Assembly (NCBI RefSeq): GCF_023074055.1
Contig: NZ_JADPKR010000103.1
Coordinates: forward strand, 289,661-353,660
Length of the DNA stretch: 64,000 nucleotides
Direction of reading: 5' to 3'
Source of the DNA: Bradyrhizobium sp. 141
Lineage (GTDB): Bacteria > Pseudomonadota > Alphaproteobacteria > Rhizobiales > Xanthobacteraceae
Part shown: positions 8,508 through 17,288 of the stretch, piece by piece
How positions within the stretch are numbered: the first letter of the stretch is position 1
Layout: each line of letters opens with the position of its first letter
Notes under the pieces: model-generated
The model's input: the letters and a program-made list of their open reading frames with translations, nothing else
Database searches by the model: none
Told to the model about the DNA's origin: nothing
Made by a program: the position numbers and the translations under genes

Positions 8508-9362
8508 ATGGCCCGCAGGTTTTCCGCTCCCTATCAGTCGGAGCCCGTGTCCAGCCTCGCGAGCTGGGCGCGCAATCTGGCCGTGTTCGCCGTGGTGGCA
8601 GTGGTGGTGTCGGTCATCGTCGTCCGCTTCGATTTCCTGGAGCCGAAGCCGGCGCTTGCAACCTTCTTCGGCGGGCTCGCGATCGCCGGCCTCTCGATCC
8701 TGTTCGGGCTCGCCGGCTTTGCCGCGATCTGGCAGAACGGCTCGCGCGGCATGGCGCGCATCCTGCTTGCCCTCCTGATCGACGGAGCGATCCTCGCCTA
8801 CCCCGCCTATCTCGGCCTGCAATATCGCAAGCTGCCCGCGATTCACGACATCACCACCGACCCGATCGATCCGCCGCGTTTCGACGCGCTGGCGCGCCTG
8901 CGCACCGGCGAGGGCACCAACACCGCGGTCTATGCCGGCCTGTATTCGGCGGAGCAGCAGCGCCACTTCTACCCCGATATCGAGCCCGTCGAGCTCGAGA
9001 TCTCCGTCGACCGCGCCTATGCGATCGCGCTCCAGCTCGTCAACAAGCGCAAATGGATCGTCATCGACGAGCGCGCACCGCAGCCGCCGCGCCGCATCGG
9101 CCGCATCGAGGCGGTGGCGCGCACGCCAATCATGGGTTTTCGCGAGGACATTTCGATAAGGTTCGTGGCGGACGGCGATGATTCCCGCGTCGATATCCGC
9201 TCGGCCTCGCGCAATTTCGACAGCGATCTCGGCAGCAACGCCGCGCGCGTCAAGAAATTCATGGACGATCTCAACACCGCGGCCGATGCCGACGCGCTCA
9301 AGCCAGTGAAGAAGACGCCGGTGACGCCACCGAAGGCACCGGCAAAGACGGTCAAGAAGTAG
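8508..9362 (+). CDS. DUF1499 domain-containing membrane protein
   Basis: ATG 8508 starts a 284-residue protein; the longer frame upstream runs through the repeat at 8272-8398 and is not credible. Three membrane segments lie at about 22-45, 50-72 and 80-105, followed by a soluble DUF1499 domain (DITTDPIDPPRFD, then DRAYAIALQLVNKRKW, RIEAVARTPIMGFREDISIR, DSRVDIRSASRNFDSDLG). The tail is Lys/Pro-rich (KKTPVTPPKAPAK). DUF1499 proteins have no established biochemical role. Confidence 0.85.
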   Translation: MARRFSAPYQSEPVSSLASWARNLAVFAVVAVVVSVIVVRFDFLEPKPALATFFGGLAIAGLSILFGLAGFAAIWQNGSRGMARILLALLIDGAILAYPAYLGLQYRKLPAIHDITTDPIDPPRFDALARLRTGEGTNTAVYAGLYSAEQQRHFYPDIEPVELEISVDRAYAIALQLVNKRKWIVIDERAPQPPRRIGRIEAVARTPIMGFREDISIRFVADGDDSRVDIRSASRNFDSDLGSNAARVKKFMDDLNTAADADALKPVKKTPVTPPKAPAKTVKK

Positions 9363-9363
9363 C

Positions 9364-9422
9364 GAATGGCGAGTGGCGAATAGCAAATGGAAGCCACCTT
9401 TCCTATTCGCTACTCGCTATTC
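9364..9422. terminator. long inverted repeat between convergent genes
   Basis: GAATGGCGAGTGGCGAATAG (9364-9383) and CTATTCGCTACTCGCTATTC (9403-9422) are inverted copies with two mismatches. The stem fills almost the whole gap between two convergent stop codons and probably serves as a two-way transcript end, although there is no T-run. Confidence 0.55.
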
Positions 9423-9426
9423 ACCC

Positions 9427-10344
9427 CTAAGCCATCCGATACGTTCCGCCGATCACCGGATCGCCCTCGGTCGCGACCACGCCGCGGGCGACCAGGTCTT
9501 CCAGGTGCGCCAGCACCGAATAACCGGCCGCCGTCGTGAGCCTGGGGTCGATGCCGATATAGATCGCGCGCACCATGGTCGGGATGTCGGTCTCGCCCTT
9601 GGCGAGGCGGTGCAGGATCGAAGCCTCGCGCGCCTTGCGGTGACGGATCAGGAAGCGCACGAAGCGCTGGCCGTCGGGAATCTCGGGGCCGTGGCCGGAG
9701 AAATAGAGGTCTTCCTCGCGTGCGGCGAGCCGCTCGAGCGAGTCCATGTAGTCGATCATCGAGCCGTCGGGCGGCGCCACGATCGAGGTGGACCAGCCCA
9801 TGACGTGATCGCCGACGAAGTTGAACTTTCGCTCCGGCCAGGCGAATGCCAGATGATTGGCGGTATGCCCCGGCGTCGCGACGGCCTCGAGCCGCCAGCC
9901 GTCGCCTTCGACGACGTCGCCATGTGCGAGGTTGACGTCCGGTGCGAAATCGCGGTCGGCGCCGGATTCCGGATTGTGCTTCTCGCTCTCGAAACGTGGG
10001 CGCGAGGCCCGGTGCGGGCCTTCGGCATAGACCGGCGCCCCTGTCACCTGCTTGATCCGCGCGGTGTTCGGCGAATGGTCGCGATGGGTGTGGGTGACGA
10101 AGATATGGCTCACCGTCTCGCCGCGCACGGCATCGAGCAGCGCAGCCGCATGCGCCGCATCGTCCGGACCGGGATCGATGATCGCGACATTGCCGTTGCC
10201 GACGATGTAGCTGACCGTGCCGGTGAAGGTGAACGGGCTCGGATTGTTACAGAGCACGCGGCGCACGCCGGGTCGGACTTCCTCGACGATGCCGGCTTTC
10301 AGCGGAAAGTTGCGGTTGAACGGGACGTCGTCATTGTCGGACAT
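9427..10344 (-). CDS. MBL-fold metallo-hydrolase
   Basis: ATG 10344 (MSDNDDVPFNRN) is preferred to 10371. The 305-residue protein carries the metallo-beta-lactamase HxHxDH motif (THTHRDHSP, about 85), a later metal-binding His (TPGHTANH) and a third in GDHVMGW. A C-terminal winged-helix-like segment (HRKAREASILHRL...) matches the LACTB2-like subgroup. Family members hydrolyse thioesters, lactones or RNA phosphoesters, so the substrate is open. Convergent with the DUF1499 gene. Confidence 0.85.
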   Translation of the reverse strand: MSDNDDVPFNRNFPLKAGIVEEVRPGVRRVLCNNPSPFTFTGTVSYIVGNGNVAIIDPGPDDAAHAAALLDAVRGETVSHIFVTHTHRDHSPNTARIKQVTGAPVYAEGPHRASRPRFESEKHNPESGADRDFAPDVNLAHGDVVEGDGWRLEAVATPGHTANHLAFAWPERKFNFVGDHVMGWSTSIVAPPDGSMIDYMDSLERLAAREEDLYFSGHGPEIPDGQRFVRFLIRHRKAREASILHRLAKGETDIPTMVRAIYIGIDPRLTTAAGYSVLAHLEDLVARGVVATEGDPVIGGTYRMA

Positions 10345-10378
10345 GGGACTACCTGCGCACTGCTGCCCCAACCCTCGC

Positions 10379-10490
10379 CGTCATACCCCGCGAAGGCGGG
10401 GTATCCAGTACGCCGAGGCGTCTGTGGCGAAGGCTAGGTCTCTGGAATACTGGATCGTCCGCTTTCGCGGACGATCCAGCGGAGCATATC
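10379..10490. repeat. palindromic repeat (CGTCATACCCCGCGAAGGCGGGGTATCCAG family)
   Basis: Contains ACCCCGCGAAGGCGGGGT and later GGATCGTCCGCTTTCGCGGACGATCC, two compact palindromes joined by GTATCCAGTACGCC and GGAATACTGG. Fills the gap between the MBL hydrolase and gcdH. Confidence 0.7.
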
Positions 10491-10510
10491 AACCACGCCC
10501 GTTCTGGGGC

Positions 10511-11725
10511 TCAGAAGAACGCCTGAATGCCCGTGATCGCGCGGCCCAGGATCAGGGCGTGGACGTCGTGGGTGCCCTCGTAGGTGTTGACGGTCTCGAG
10601 GTTATGGACGTGGCGCATCACGTGGTACTCGATCGAGATGCCGTTGCCGCCGTGCATGTCGCGGGCGACACGGGCAATGTCGAGGGCCTTGCCGCAATTG
10701 TTGCGCTTCATGATCGAGATCATCTCGGGCGCGAACTTGCCCTCGTCCATCAAGCGGCCGACGCGAAGCGAGCCCTGCAGGCCGAGTGCGATCTCGGTCT
10801 CCATGTCCGCGAGCTTCTTCTGCACGAGCTGGGTCGCGGCGAGCGGCTTGCCGAACTGCTTGCGGTCGAGCGTGTACTGGCGCGCGCGATGCATGCAGTC
10901 CTCGGCCGCGCCAAGCGCGCCCCAGGAGATGCCGTAGCGGGCGCGGTTGAGGCAGCCGAACGGACCCTTCAGGCCCGAGACGTTGGGCAGCAGCGCGTCT
11001 TCCGGAACCACGACACCATCCATCACGACCTCGCCGGTGATCGAGGCGCGAAGCGAGAGCTTGCCGCCGATCTTCGGCGCGGAGAGGCCCTTCATGCCCT
11101 TCTCCAGCACGAAGCCGCGGATCTGGTTGTCGTGCGCGGCCGACTTGGCCCAGACCACGAACACGTCGGCGATCGGCGCGTTCGAGATCCACATCTTGGT
11201 GCCGGTGAGGCGATAGCCGTCAGAGACCTTCTCGGCGCGGGTCTTCATGCCGCCCGGGTCGGAGCCGGCATCGGGCTCGGTCAGGCCGAAGCAGCCGACC
11301 CACTCGCCGCTGGCGAGCTTCGGCAGGTACTTCTTGCGCTGGTTCTCGTCGCCATAGGCGTAGATCGGGTACATCACCAGCGAGGACTGCACCGAGTTCA
11401 TCGAGCGATAGCCGGAATCGACCCGCTCGATCTCACGCGCGACGAGGCCATAGGCGACATAGCTCGCATTGGCACAGCCATATTCTTCCGGCAGCGTGAT
11501 GCCGATCAGGCCGAGCTCACCCATCTCGTTGAAGATCTCGCGGTCGGTCTTCTCCTCGAGATACGCCTTGGTGACGCGTGGCAGCAGCTTGTCCTGGGCG
11601 TAGGCGCGGGCGGTGTCGCGCACCATGCGCTCGTCTTCGGTCAGCTGCTCGTCAAGCAGGAACGGATCGTCCCACTGGAAAGAAGCCGCAGCCGGCTTGT
11701 CCTTGGCCTGAGGGCGCACGCTCAT
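10511..11725 (-). CDS. gcdH: glutaryl-CoA dehydrogenase
   Basis: A 404-residue acyl-CoA dehydrogenase. Acyl-CoA dehydrogenase signatures are present (CFGLTEPDAGSDP; YGISWGALGAAEDCM), and the C-terminus NLETVNTYEGTHDVHALILGR carries the catalytic Glu in TYEGTHD, as in glutaryl-CoA dehydrogenases. These FAD enzymes oxidise and decarboxylate glutaryl-CoA to crotonyl-CoA in lysine, tryptophan and aromatic catabolism. Start at 11725 is preceded by AAAGGACG. Stands alone in its transcription unit. Confidence 0.88.
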   Translation of the reverse strand: MSVRPQAKDKPAAASFQWDDPFLLDEQLTEDERMVRDTARAYAQDKLLPRVTKAYLEEKTDREIFNEMGELGLIGITLPEEYGCANASYVAYGLVAREIERVDSGYRSMNSVQSSLVMYPIYAYGDENQRKKYLPKLASGEWVGCFGLTEPDAGSDPGGMKTRAEKVSDGYRLTGTKMWISNAPIADVFVVWAKSAAHDNQIRGFVLEKGMKGLSAPKIGGKLSLRASITGEVVMDGVVVPEDALLPNVSGLKGPFGCLNRARYGISWGALGAAEDCMHRARQYTLDRKQFGKPLAATQLVQKKLADMETEIALGLQGSLRVGRLMDEGKFAPEMISIMKRNNCGKALDIARVARDMHGGNGISIEYHVMRHVHNLETVNTYEGTHDVHALILGRAITGIQAFF

Positions 11726-11808
11726 GAAACGTCCTTTCGTCTGGTTCCGTCAAAATTTGCCCGACAAAGTAAAGCGCCGCGGCAACAAGTGCAATTGCAT
11801 CCTGGTTT

Positions 11809-11934
11809 CGGTCATTCCGGGGCGATGCAACGGGACCGCGTAAGTGCGGCCCGGAGCGTCGAATCCGGAATCTACTCACCTCTACAACTTCGAGATTCCG
11901 GGTGTGGCGCTTTCGGCGCCATCCCGGAATGACT
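11809..11934. repeat. palindromic repeat (CATTCCGGGG...CCCGGAATG family)
   Basis: Begins TCATTCCGGGGCGATG and ends GCGCCATCCCGGAATGAC, inverted copies, with GGAATC and GATTCCGG inside. A further member of the dispersed non-coding palindromes in the window. Confidence 0.75.
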
Positions 11935-11940
11935 TGCGTG

Positions 11941-13017
11941 TCAGCTTTCAAGCTGCTCGTTGGCGACGATCTCGATACCGAAGCCCGACAGGCCCTTGTA
12001 GTCGTGCACCGAGGAGGTGAGATGCCGGATCGAGGTGACGCCGAGATCGCGCAGGATCTGCGCGCCGACGCCGACTTCGCGCCACTGGCGGTTGCGGTCA
12101 GCCTCGCTCGCGCTCTCGTCGGGCAACGGGGACACGGGGACACCGGCCGCGCCGTCTCGTAAGTAAACCAGCACGCCACGGCCTGATTTCTTGAAGTGCT
12201 CGAGCACCGCGGCCATTCGCTTGTGGCCGGTGAAGGTGTCCTTGACGATGTTCGGCTTGTGGAAGCGCGTAAGCACGTTCTTGCCGTCGCCGACACCATT
12301 ATAGACGAAAGCGACGTGGGCAATGGAATCGAACGGCGAACGGTAGGCATAGCCTTGCAAGGGTCCGATCGGGCTCTCGGTGACGAAGGTCGAGACCCGC
12401 TCGATCAACTTTTCGCGCGCCTGGCGGTAGGCGATCATGTCCGCGATGGTCACATGCTTGAGCTTGTGCTGGGCGGCGAAGCTGGCGACCTGCTCGCCCT
12501 TCATCACGCTGCCGTCGTCGTTCATCAATTCGCTGATGACGCCGACCGGCGGCAGGCCGGAGAGCTTGCAGAGATCGACGGCGGCCTCGGTATGGCCCGA
12601 GCGCAGCAGCACGCCGCCGTCCTTGGCGATCAGCGGAAAGATGTGGCCGGGCCGGGCAAAATCGTTGGCTCCGACATTGGGATTGGACAGCGCCCGGCAG
12701 CATGAGGCCCGCTCCTCGGCGGAAATGCCGGTGCCGCCATCGGGCTTGTAGTCGATCGACACCGTGAACGCAGTGGTGTGCGCGGAATCGTTATGGGCCA
12801 CCATCGGATCGAGCCGCAGACGGCGCGCGTCCTCGGTGGTCACGGGCGCGCAGACGATGCCGGAGGTGTGGCGGATGATGAAGGCCATCTTCTCGGCGGT
12901 GCAGAGCGAGGCGGCGACGATCAGATCGCCCTCGCCCTCACGGTCGTCGTCGTCGGTGACGACCACGAGCTCACCCCGGGCAAAGGCCTGCAAGACTTCC
13001 TGAACGTTATCGGGCAT
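11941..13017 (-). CDS. ribB: 3,4-dihydroxy-2-butanone 4-phosphate synthase with degenerate GTP cyclohydrolase II domain
   Basis: Residues 1-205 form a full DHBP synthase: DREGEGD metal/substrate motif, HTTAFTVS, RPGHIFPL and RSGHTEAAVDL. This enzyme makes the four-carbon unit of riboflavin from ribulose 5-phosphate. Residues 210-350 align with GTP cyclohydrolase II, but the zinc-binding Cys cluster expected after the R-x-H motif is absent; the corresponding stretch reads TRFHKPNIVKDTF. The second domain therefore looks inactive for GTP hydrolysis. No FMN riboswitch was recognised upstream. Length 358. Confidence 0.9.
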   Translation of the reverse strand: MPDNVQEVLQAFARGELVVVTDDDDREGEGDLIVAASLCTAEKMAFIIRHTSGIVCAPVTTEDARRLRLDPMVAHNDSAHTTAFTVSIDYKPDGGTGISAEERASCCRALSNPNVGANDFARPGHIFPLIAKDGGVLLRSGHTEAAVDLCKLSGLPPVGVISELMNDDGSVMKGEQVASFAAQHKLKHVTIADMIAYRQAREKLIERVSTFVTESPIGPLQGYAYRSPFDSIAHVAFVYNGVGDGKNVLTRFHKPNIVKDTFTGHKRMAAVLEHFKKSGRGVLVYLRDGAAGVPVSPLPDESASEADRNRQWREVGVGAQILRDLGVTSIRHLTSSVHDYKGLSGFGIEIVANEQLES

Positions 13018-13187
13018 GTCCCAATCTCTATCGGTTATGCCGGGAGGCTTAGCCGGACTTGGGCCGGGACGCTAGTGTCCTGGACGCAACCACATATTCC
13101 GGGCAGCGGGCCATCGGAGGCCAGGCTTGCACCGAGGATACCAGGATATAGGCGCAGACAGCCGGAGAGGAAGGCGGCCGGGCGCCG

Positions 13188-14918
13188 TCAAGGCAGCACT
13201 TCGCGCCGTTCGCCGATCCGCTGATCGAGCTCGGCGCGCTTGTCGGCCAAAAGGCCGGCCTGGGCGGCTTCGATCACCGTGAACAGCTCGTGGGCATCGC
13301 TGAGCCGGGTCACGGTGACGTAGCTGGCGCCGGCCTCGTAGAGCGCGCCGACGTCGGCCAAGAGGTCGGCCGTGGCCACGATCAGGGCGGTCGGATTGAG
13401 CGCGCGGACGTGGCGGACCAGCTTCTCGTTGGTGGCGCCTTTCAGCAGCGAATCCGGCACGCTGAGGATGATCATCTCGGACTTGGCGATGCCGGCATGG
13501 AGCAGGGTATCGACATTGCTGATGTCGCCATAGATCACGTGCAAGCCGCGCGAAAGCAGGGTCTGGTACACATTGGGGTTGAAGTCGACCACGGTGATCT
13601 GCTCGAGCAGCACCGGCGTCTGCCGCTCGATCTCGGCCAGCAGCGCGCTCGCGGCACGGAAAAAGCCGAGGATGACGATACGGCGGGCCTCGCCATGGCC
13701 GGCCTCGTGCCCCTCCTCGGCATGGCCATTGCCATGGTCAAGGTCGCGCAGGCCCATCCGCTTCAAGGGGCCGATCGCCCAGCGGGTGATCTCGTCGCTG
13801 CGGCTCATCGCGAAGGTCGAGAGCACCGCGAGCACCACGAAGGCGAAGGAGGCCGCGTTCGCCGTCTGCGCCGCGATATGGTGATCGGCGACGCCGGTCT
13901 GGATCACCACCAGCGAGAACTCGGAAATCTGCGCGAGGTTCAGCGCCGGCAACAGGCTGGCGCGCAGGCCCTGCTTCATCAGATAGAGCGGCGTGAAGGT
14001 GGTGACGAGGCGGCTCACGACCGTGAAGGCCGCGATCATCAGCGCCAGCCCGATCACGGAGAGGCCAGGGATGGGAATGGTCATGCCGAGCGCGACGAAG
14101 AACAGGGTAATGAAGAAGTCGCGGAGCGTGGTGACCTTGGCGGTGACGTCGAGCGCGTAGGGAAAGGTCGAGAGCGAGACGCCGGCGATCAGGGCGCCCA
14201 TCTCGCGCGACAGCGACAGCCGCTCGGCGGTCTCGGCGACGAGGAAACACCAGGCCAGCGCGCCGAGCAGGATCAGCTCGGGGCGCCGGGCGATCTGATG
14301 GAACAGCCGCGGCAGCACGTAGCGGCTGACCACCAGCGCGGCGGTGACCAGCACCGCGACGCGGCCGATCGAGAGCAGGATGACGCTGGCTTGCAGATTG
14401 GCAAGGCTCGGCTGCACCGCCAGGAAGAGGATGGCAAAGATGTCCTGAAGCACCAGCACGCCGAGCGTGATGCGCCCCGGTAGCGTGTCGAGCTCGCGCT
14501 TCTCGTAGAGCACCTTGACGATGATCACGGTGCTCGACAGCGCGCAGGCGACGCAGAGATAGACCGCATCGAAATGCCCGCCGCCGAGCGACAGGCCGAT
14601 GCCGACGAAGAACAGGACCCCGAGCAGGCAGCCGCCGAGCAGCTGCCCCCCCGCCGCGAACAGGATCACCTTTCCCGCCCGCACGATCTTCTTCAGGTCG
14701 ATCTCCAGCCCGATCATGAACAGCATGAAGATCAGGCCGAGCTCGGAAATGACGCTGATCGATTCCTGCGAGTGGACCCAGCCGGCGCCGAATGGACCTA
14801 TGCAGAAGCCGGCGATAAGATAGGCCAGGATCAGCGGCTGCCGGGAGAAATGGGCGAGCAGGCCCAGCATCCAGGCAAACAGAATACAGAGAGTGATGTC
14901 GCGAATGAGCTCGTGCAT
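13188..14918 (-). CDS. CPA2-family cation:proton antiporter with C-terminal TrkA-N domain
   Basis: ATG 14918 (MHELIRDITLC) fits the family N-terminus better than 14969. About a dozen membrane helices span residues 1-385, including the ligand region FMLFMIGLEIDLKKI typical of KefB/YbaL-type exchangers. After a His/Glu-rich linker (DHGNGHAEEGHEAGHGEA) a Rossmann TrkA-N domain follows, but its glycine motif is degenerate (ILGFFRAASALLAEIE instead of GxGxxG), so nucleotide binding may be altered. Likely K+ or Na+/H+ exchange in the inner membrane. 576 residues. Confidence 0.87.
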   Translation of the reverse strand: MHELIRDITLCILFAWMLGLLAHFSRQPLILAYLIAGFCIGPFGAGWVHSQESISVISELGLIFMLFMIGLEIDLKKIVRAGKVILFAAGGQLLGGCLLGVLFFVGIGLSLGGGHFDAVYLCVACALSSTVIIVKVLYEKRELDTLPGRITLGVLVLQDIFAILFLAVQPSLANLQASVILLSIGRVAVLVTAALVVSRYVLPRLFHQIARRPELILLGALAWCFLVAETAERLSLSREMGALIAGVSLSTFPYALDVTAKVTTLRDFFITLFFVALGMTIPIPGLSVIGLALMIAAFTVVSRLVTTFTPLYLMKQGLRASLLPALNLAQISEFSLVVIQTGVADHHIAAQTANAASFAFVVLAVLSTFAMSRSDEITRWAIGPLKRMGLRDLDHGNGHAEEGHEAGHGEARRIVILGFFRAASALLAEIERQTPVLLEQITVVDFNPNVYQTLLSRGLHVIYGDISNVDTLLHAGIAKSEMIILSVPDSLLKGATNEKLVRHVRALNPTALIVATADLLADVGALYEAGASYVTVTRLSDAHELFTVIEAAQAGLLADKRAELDQRIGERREVLP

Positions 14919-14985
14919 GCCAAATTGGTCCGTTTTGCCGCACCCTAGAGACGGGTTGCAGCGCGGCAAGCGAGCAATTCGTCAC

Positions 14986-15513
14986 ATGCGAAAAGGGCTG
15001 TTCGCAGCAATGCTGCTATGCCCCCTCGCCTTAACCGTACCCGCCGCCGCACAATCCAAGGTCAATATCGAACAGAACTTTGCCGATTCCCTCACCGCAA
15101 TGCCGAAGGAAGAACTTGCCGTCTCCGGCGGGTTCTACGTGCCCGCCTATTCCAGCGTCGCGATGAGCCAGGGCAAGCTGCGCGTCGACTTCTCGGTGAC
15201 CTTGAGTGTTCACAACGCCTCCGAGACCCAACCGCTGGTGGTCAAACGCATCGCCTATTTCGACACCGCAGGCAAGCAGGTCGAGACCTACCTGAAGGGG
15301 CAGGTGGCCCTGAAGCCGCTGGCCACGATCTCGATCTTCATTCCGACCGATGACGTGCGCGGCGGGACCGGGGCCAATTTTCTGGTCGACTGGGCCGCGA
15401 CGGGCGAGATCGCCGAGCCCGTGGTCGAGGCCCTGATGGTTGGCGGCGTCGCCAATGCGCATTACGCTTTTATCAGCCAAGGCCGTCCGACCCGGACGGC
15501 CACAAAGAAGTAA
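14986..15513 (+). CDS. DUF3124 domain-containing secreted protein
   Basis: ATG 14986 gives a Sec signal peptide, MRKGLFAAMLLCPLALTVPA, with cleavage after AAAQ. The mature 150 residues match DUF3124: GFYVPAYSSVAM, RVDFSVTLSVHNAS, IAYFDTAGKQVETYL, and GGTGANFLVDW. Its role is not established. The C-terminal codons and stop lie inside a 33-bp tandem duplication. Divergent from the antiporter, which suggests but does not prove a shared function at the envelope. Confidence 0.85.
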   Translation: MRKGLFAAMLLCPLALTVPAAAQSKVNIEQNFADSLTAMPKEELAVSGGFYVPAYSSVAMSQGKLRVDFSVTLSVHNASETQPLVVKRIAYFDTAGKQVETYLKGQVALKPLATISIFIPTDDVRGGTGANFLVDWAATGEIAEPVVEALMVGGVANAHYAFISQGRPTRTATKK

Positions 15514-15546
15514 GGCCGTCCGACCCGGACGGCCGGCAAGAAGTAA
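15481..15546 (+). repeat. 33-bp tandem duplication spanning a stop codon
   Basis: Two successive units (15481-15513 and 15514-15546) each hold the 21-bp palindrome GGCCGTCCG-ACC-CGGACGGCC followed by ACAAAGAAGTAA or GGCAAGAAGTAA. The first TAA is the stop of the DUF3124 gene; the second unit continues in frame to another TAA. Each unit would also form a 9-bp stem, so this doubles as a transcript 3' structure. Confidence 0.85.
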
Positions 15547-15600
15547 GGCGGCCCGGTGCAAGGCCGGTCGCTCAACAAGAACAAAACGAGGAACGCTCCC

Positions 15601-16833
15601 ATGACGTCCAGCTTCGATTTCGCGCCCCTGTTTCCCGCAGGGCTGCCGGCCCCTTCTGCGCGCTGGACGGGCCTTGCCAAATACAGCTTTGTCGGCGGCA
15701 ACAACGATTCCGAGCAATTGCCGCTCGACGGCTTGATCGAGGCGACCAATTCCGCCCTGCAAAAGGAAGGCCGGTCGCTGGCGACCTACGGGCTGGCGCA
15801 CGGTCCGCAGGGCTATTTGCCCCTGCGCGAATTCCTGGTGACGAAGCTGAAGCGCGATGCCGGCATCAACTGCACGGTCGATGATCTCATGATCGTCTCC
15901 GGCTCGCTGCAGGCACTCGACCTCGTCAACGCGACGCTGCTGACGCGCGGCGACACCGTGATCTTCGAGCAGGACAGCTATCAGGGCTCGTTGACCCGCC
16001 TCGCCCGGCTCGGCGTCAACGTCGTCGGCATCCCGCTCGACAAGGACGGCATGCGCATGGACGTGCTGGCGGCGACGCTGGCCGATTTGAAGAACCGCGG
16101 CATCCGTCCCAAATACATCTACACCATTCCGACGGTGCAAAACCCGACCGGCAGCATCATGCCGGAGAGCCGCCGCGCCGAGCTGGTGCGGCTCGCGACC
16201 GAGTATGGCGTGCCCATCTTCGAGGACGATTGCTATGCCGACCTCGTCTGGTCAGGGCAGCGGCCGCCGGCGATCTACGCGATGAGCCCGAACGGCGGCG
16301 TGATCCATATCGGCTCGTTCTCCAAATCGATCGCACCGGCGCTGCGCGTCGGCTTCATCGTGGCGCCCTGGGATGTGATGTCGCGGATGCTGGCGCTGAA
16401 GACGGATGCGGGCTCCGGCGCGCTGGAGCAGATGGTGCTCGCCACCTATTGCAAGCCGCATTTCGCAAGCCATGTGCCGGCCCTGACCAAGGCGCTGCGC
16501 ACCAAGCTCGACACGCTGATGGAAGCCCTGAACGAGCAGTTCGGGACCGCGGCGGAATTCGAGGAGCCCAAGGGCGGCATCTTCCTCTGGGTCAAGCTAC
16601 CCGATCAGGTCGATACGCTGAAACTGTATCAGGCCGCGCTCGCCGCCGGCGTCTCGATCAATCCGGGGCCGGAATGGTCGACCAACAAGAGCCATTCCAG
16701 ATCGCGCCTGCGGCTGTGCTTTGCAAGTCCGTCGCATCAGCAGATCCGCGAAGGCGTCGCTGCATTGGCCGAGGTCTGCCGCAAGGAATTCGGCGTGCCG
16801 GCCCGGAGTGCCAATGTGGAGAAGCGGGCCTGA
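15601..16833 (+). CDS. PLP-dependent aminotransferase (2-aminoadipate/valine-pyruvate type, fold I)
   Basis: ATG 15601 has GAGGA nine bases upstream. The 410-residue enzyme shows fold-type I features: YGLAHGPQGYLPLREFL, the SGSLQALDLV phosphate-binding helix, PTVQNPTGS, EDDCYADL and the PLP-binding Lys in HIGSFSKSIAPALRVGF. It belongs to the AAT class close to LysN and to the aminotransferase half of MocR regulators, without a DNA-binding domain. Amino donor is unknown. Convergent with a short HTH gene. Confidence 0.88.
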   Translation: MTSSFDFAPLFPAGLPAPSARWTGLAKYSFVGGNNDSEQLPLDGLIEATNSALQKEGRSLATYGLAHGPQGYLPLREFLVTKLKRDAGINCTVDDLMIVSGSLQALDLVNATLLTRGDTVIFEQDSYQGSLTRLARLGVNVVGIPLDKDGMRMDVLAATLADLKNRGIRPKYIYTIPTVQNPTGSIMPESRRAELVRLATEYGVPIFEDDCYADLVWSGQRPPAIYAMSPNGGVIHIGSFSKSIAPALRVGFIVAPWDVMSRMLALKTDAGSGALEQMVLATYCKPHFASHVPALTKALRTKLDTLMEALNEQFGTAAEFEEPKGGIFLWVKLPDQVDTLKLYQAALAAGVSINPGPEWSTNKSHSRSRLRLCFASPSHQQIREGVAALAEVCRKEFGVPARSANVEKRA

Positions 16834-16854
16834 GGTTCGCTTCAGTCCGTCTCC

Positions 16855-17127
16855 TCAAGCCGCCCGGGGCTGGCTGCCGTGGATCGCGGAGGCCAGCCGC
16901 AGCAGAAGGACGATCGAGACATTGCCCTTGCCGGCCTCGATCTGGGCGATATAGCGCTCGGAAATTCCGGAACGGCGGGCCAGCTCGCGGCGCGACAGGT
17001 CGCAGCGCATGCGCGAGGACCGCAGGCGATCGCCCAGCTCGGTCAGAAACGCGGTCTCGGAATACGGCGGCACGGCACAGCTCCCCGGCAGCACTTCGCC
17101 CGCAAAATCCATGACTTGATTCAGCAT
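16855..17127 (-). CDS. XRE-family HTH protein resembling a truncated BoxR-type regulator
   Basis: From ATG 17127 the frame gives about 90 residues. Residues 25-80 are a clear helix-turn-helix (FLTELGDRLRSSRM, LARRSGISERYIAQIEAGKGNVSI). This sequence is characteristic of the N-terminal domain of BoxR-like regulators, which carry a C-terminal shikimate-kinase-like effector domain of about 170 residues. Here the chain stops 15 residues after the HTH, and the aminotransferase gene ends 21 bp beyond. It may be a remnant or a stand-alone HTH protein. Confidence 0.65.
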   Translation of the reverse strand: MLNQVMDFAGEVLPGSCAVPPYSETAFLTELGDRLRSSRMRCDLSRRELARRSGISERYIAQIEAGKGNVSIVLLLRLASAIHGSQPRAA

Positions 17128-17288
17128 TGCTCTATCCAGGTTCGCCTTCGGGAAGCGCCATCCTATCCTCGAAAAGACTGGCCTCATTGACGCGGATCAA
17201 ATTCGCGAGCGATCGGCGGCTGCCATGGACGGAAGCGGGCGGGATGCTACAATTTTGCAATTCTTCGAGGCGGGGGTTCTTCTGGGAC

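Noticed and set aside
13018..13187. Possible FMN riboswitch before ribB
   Set aside because: The conserved core sequences of the FMN aptamer could not be found on the minus strand in this 170-bp gap.
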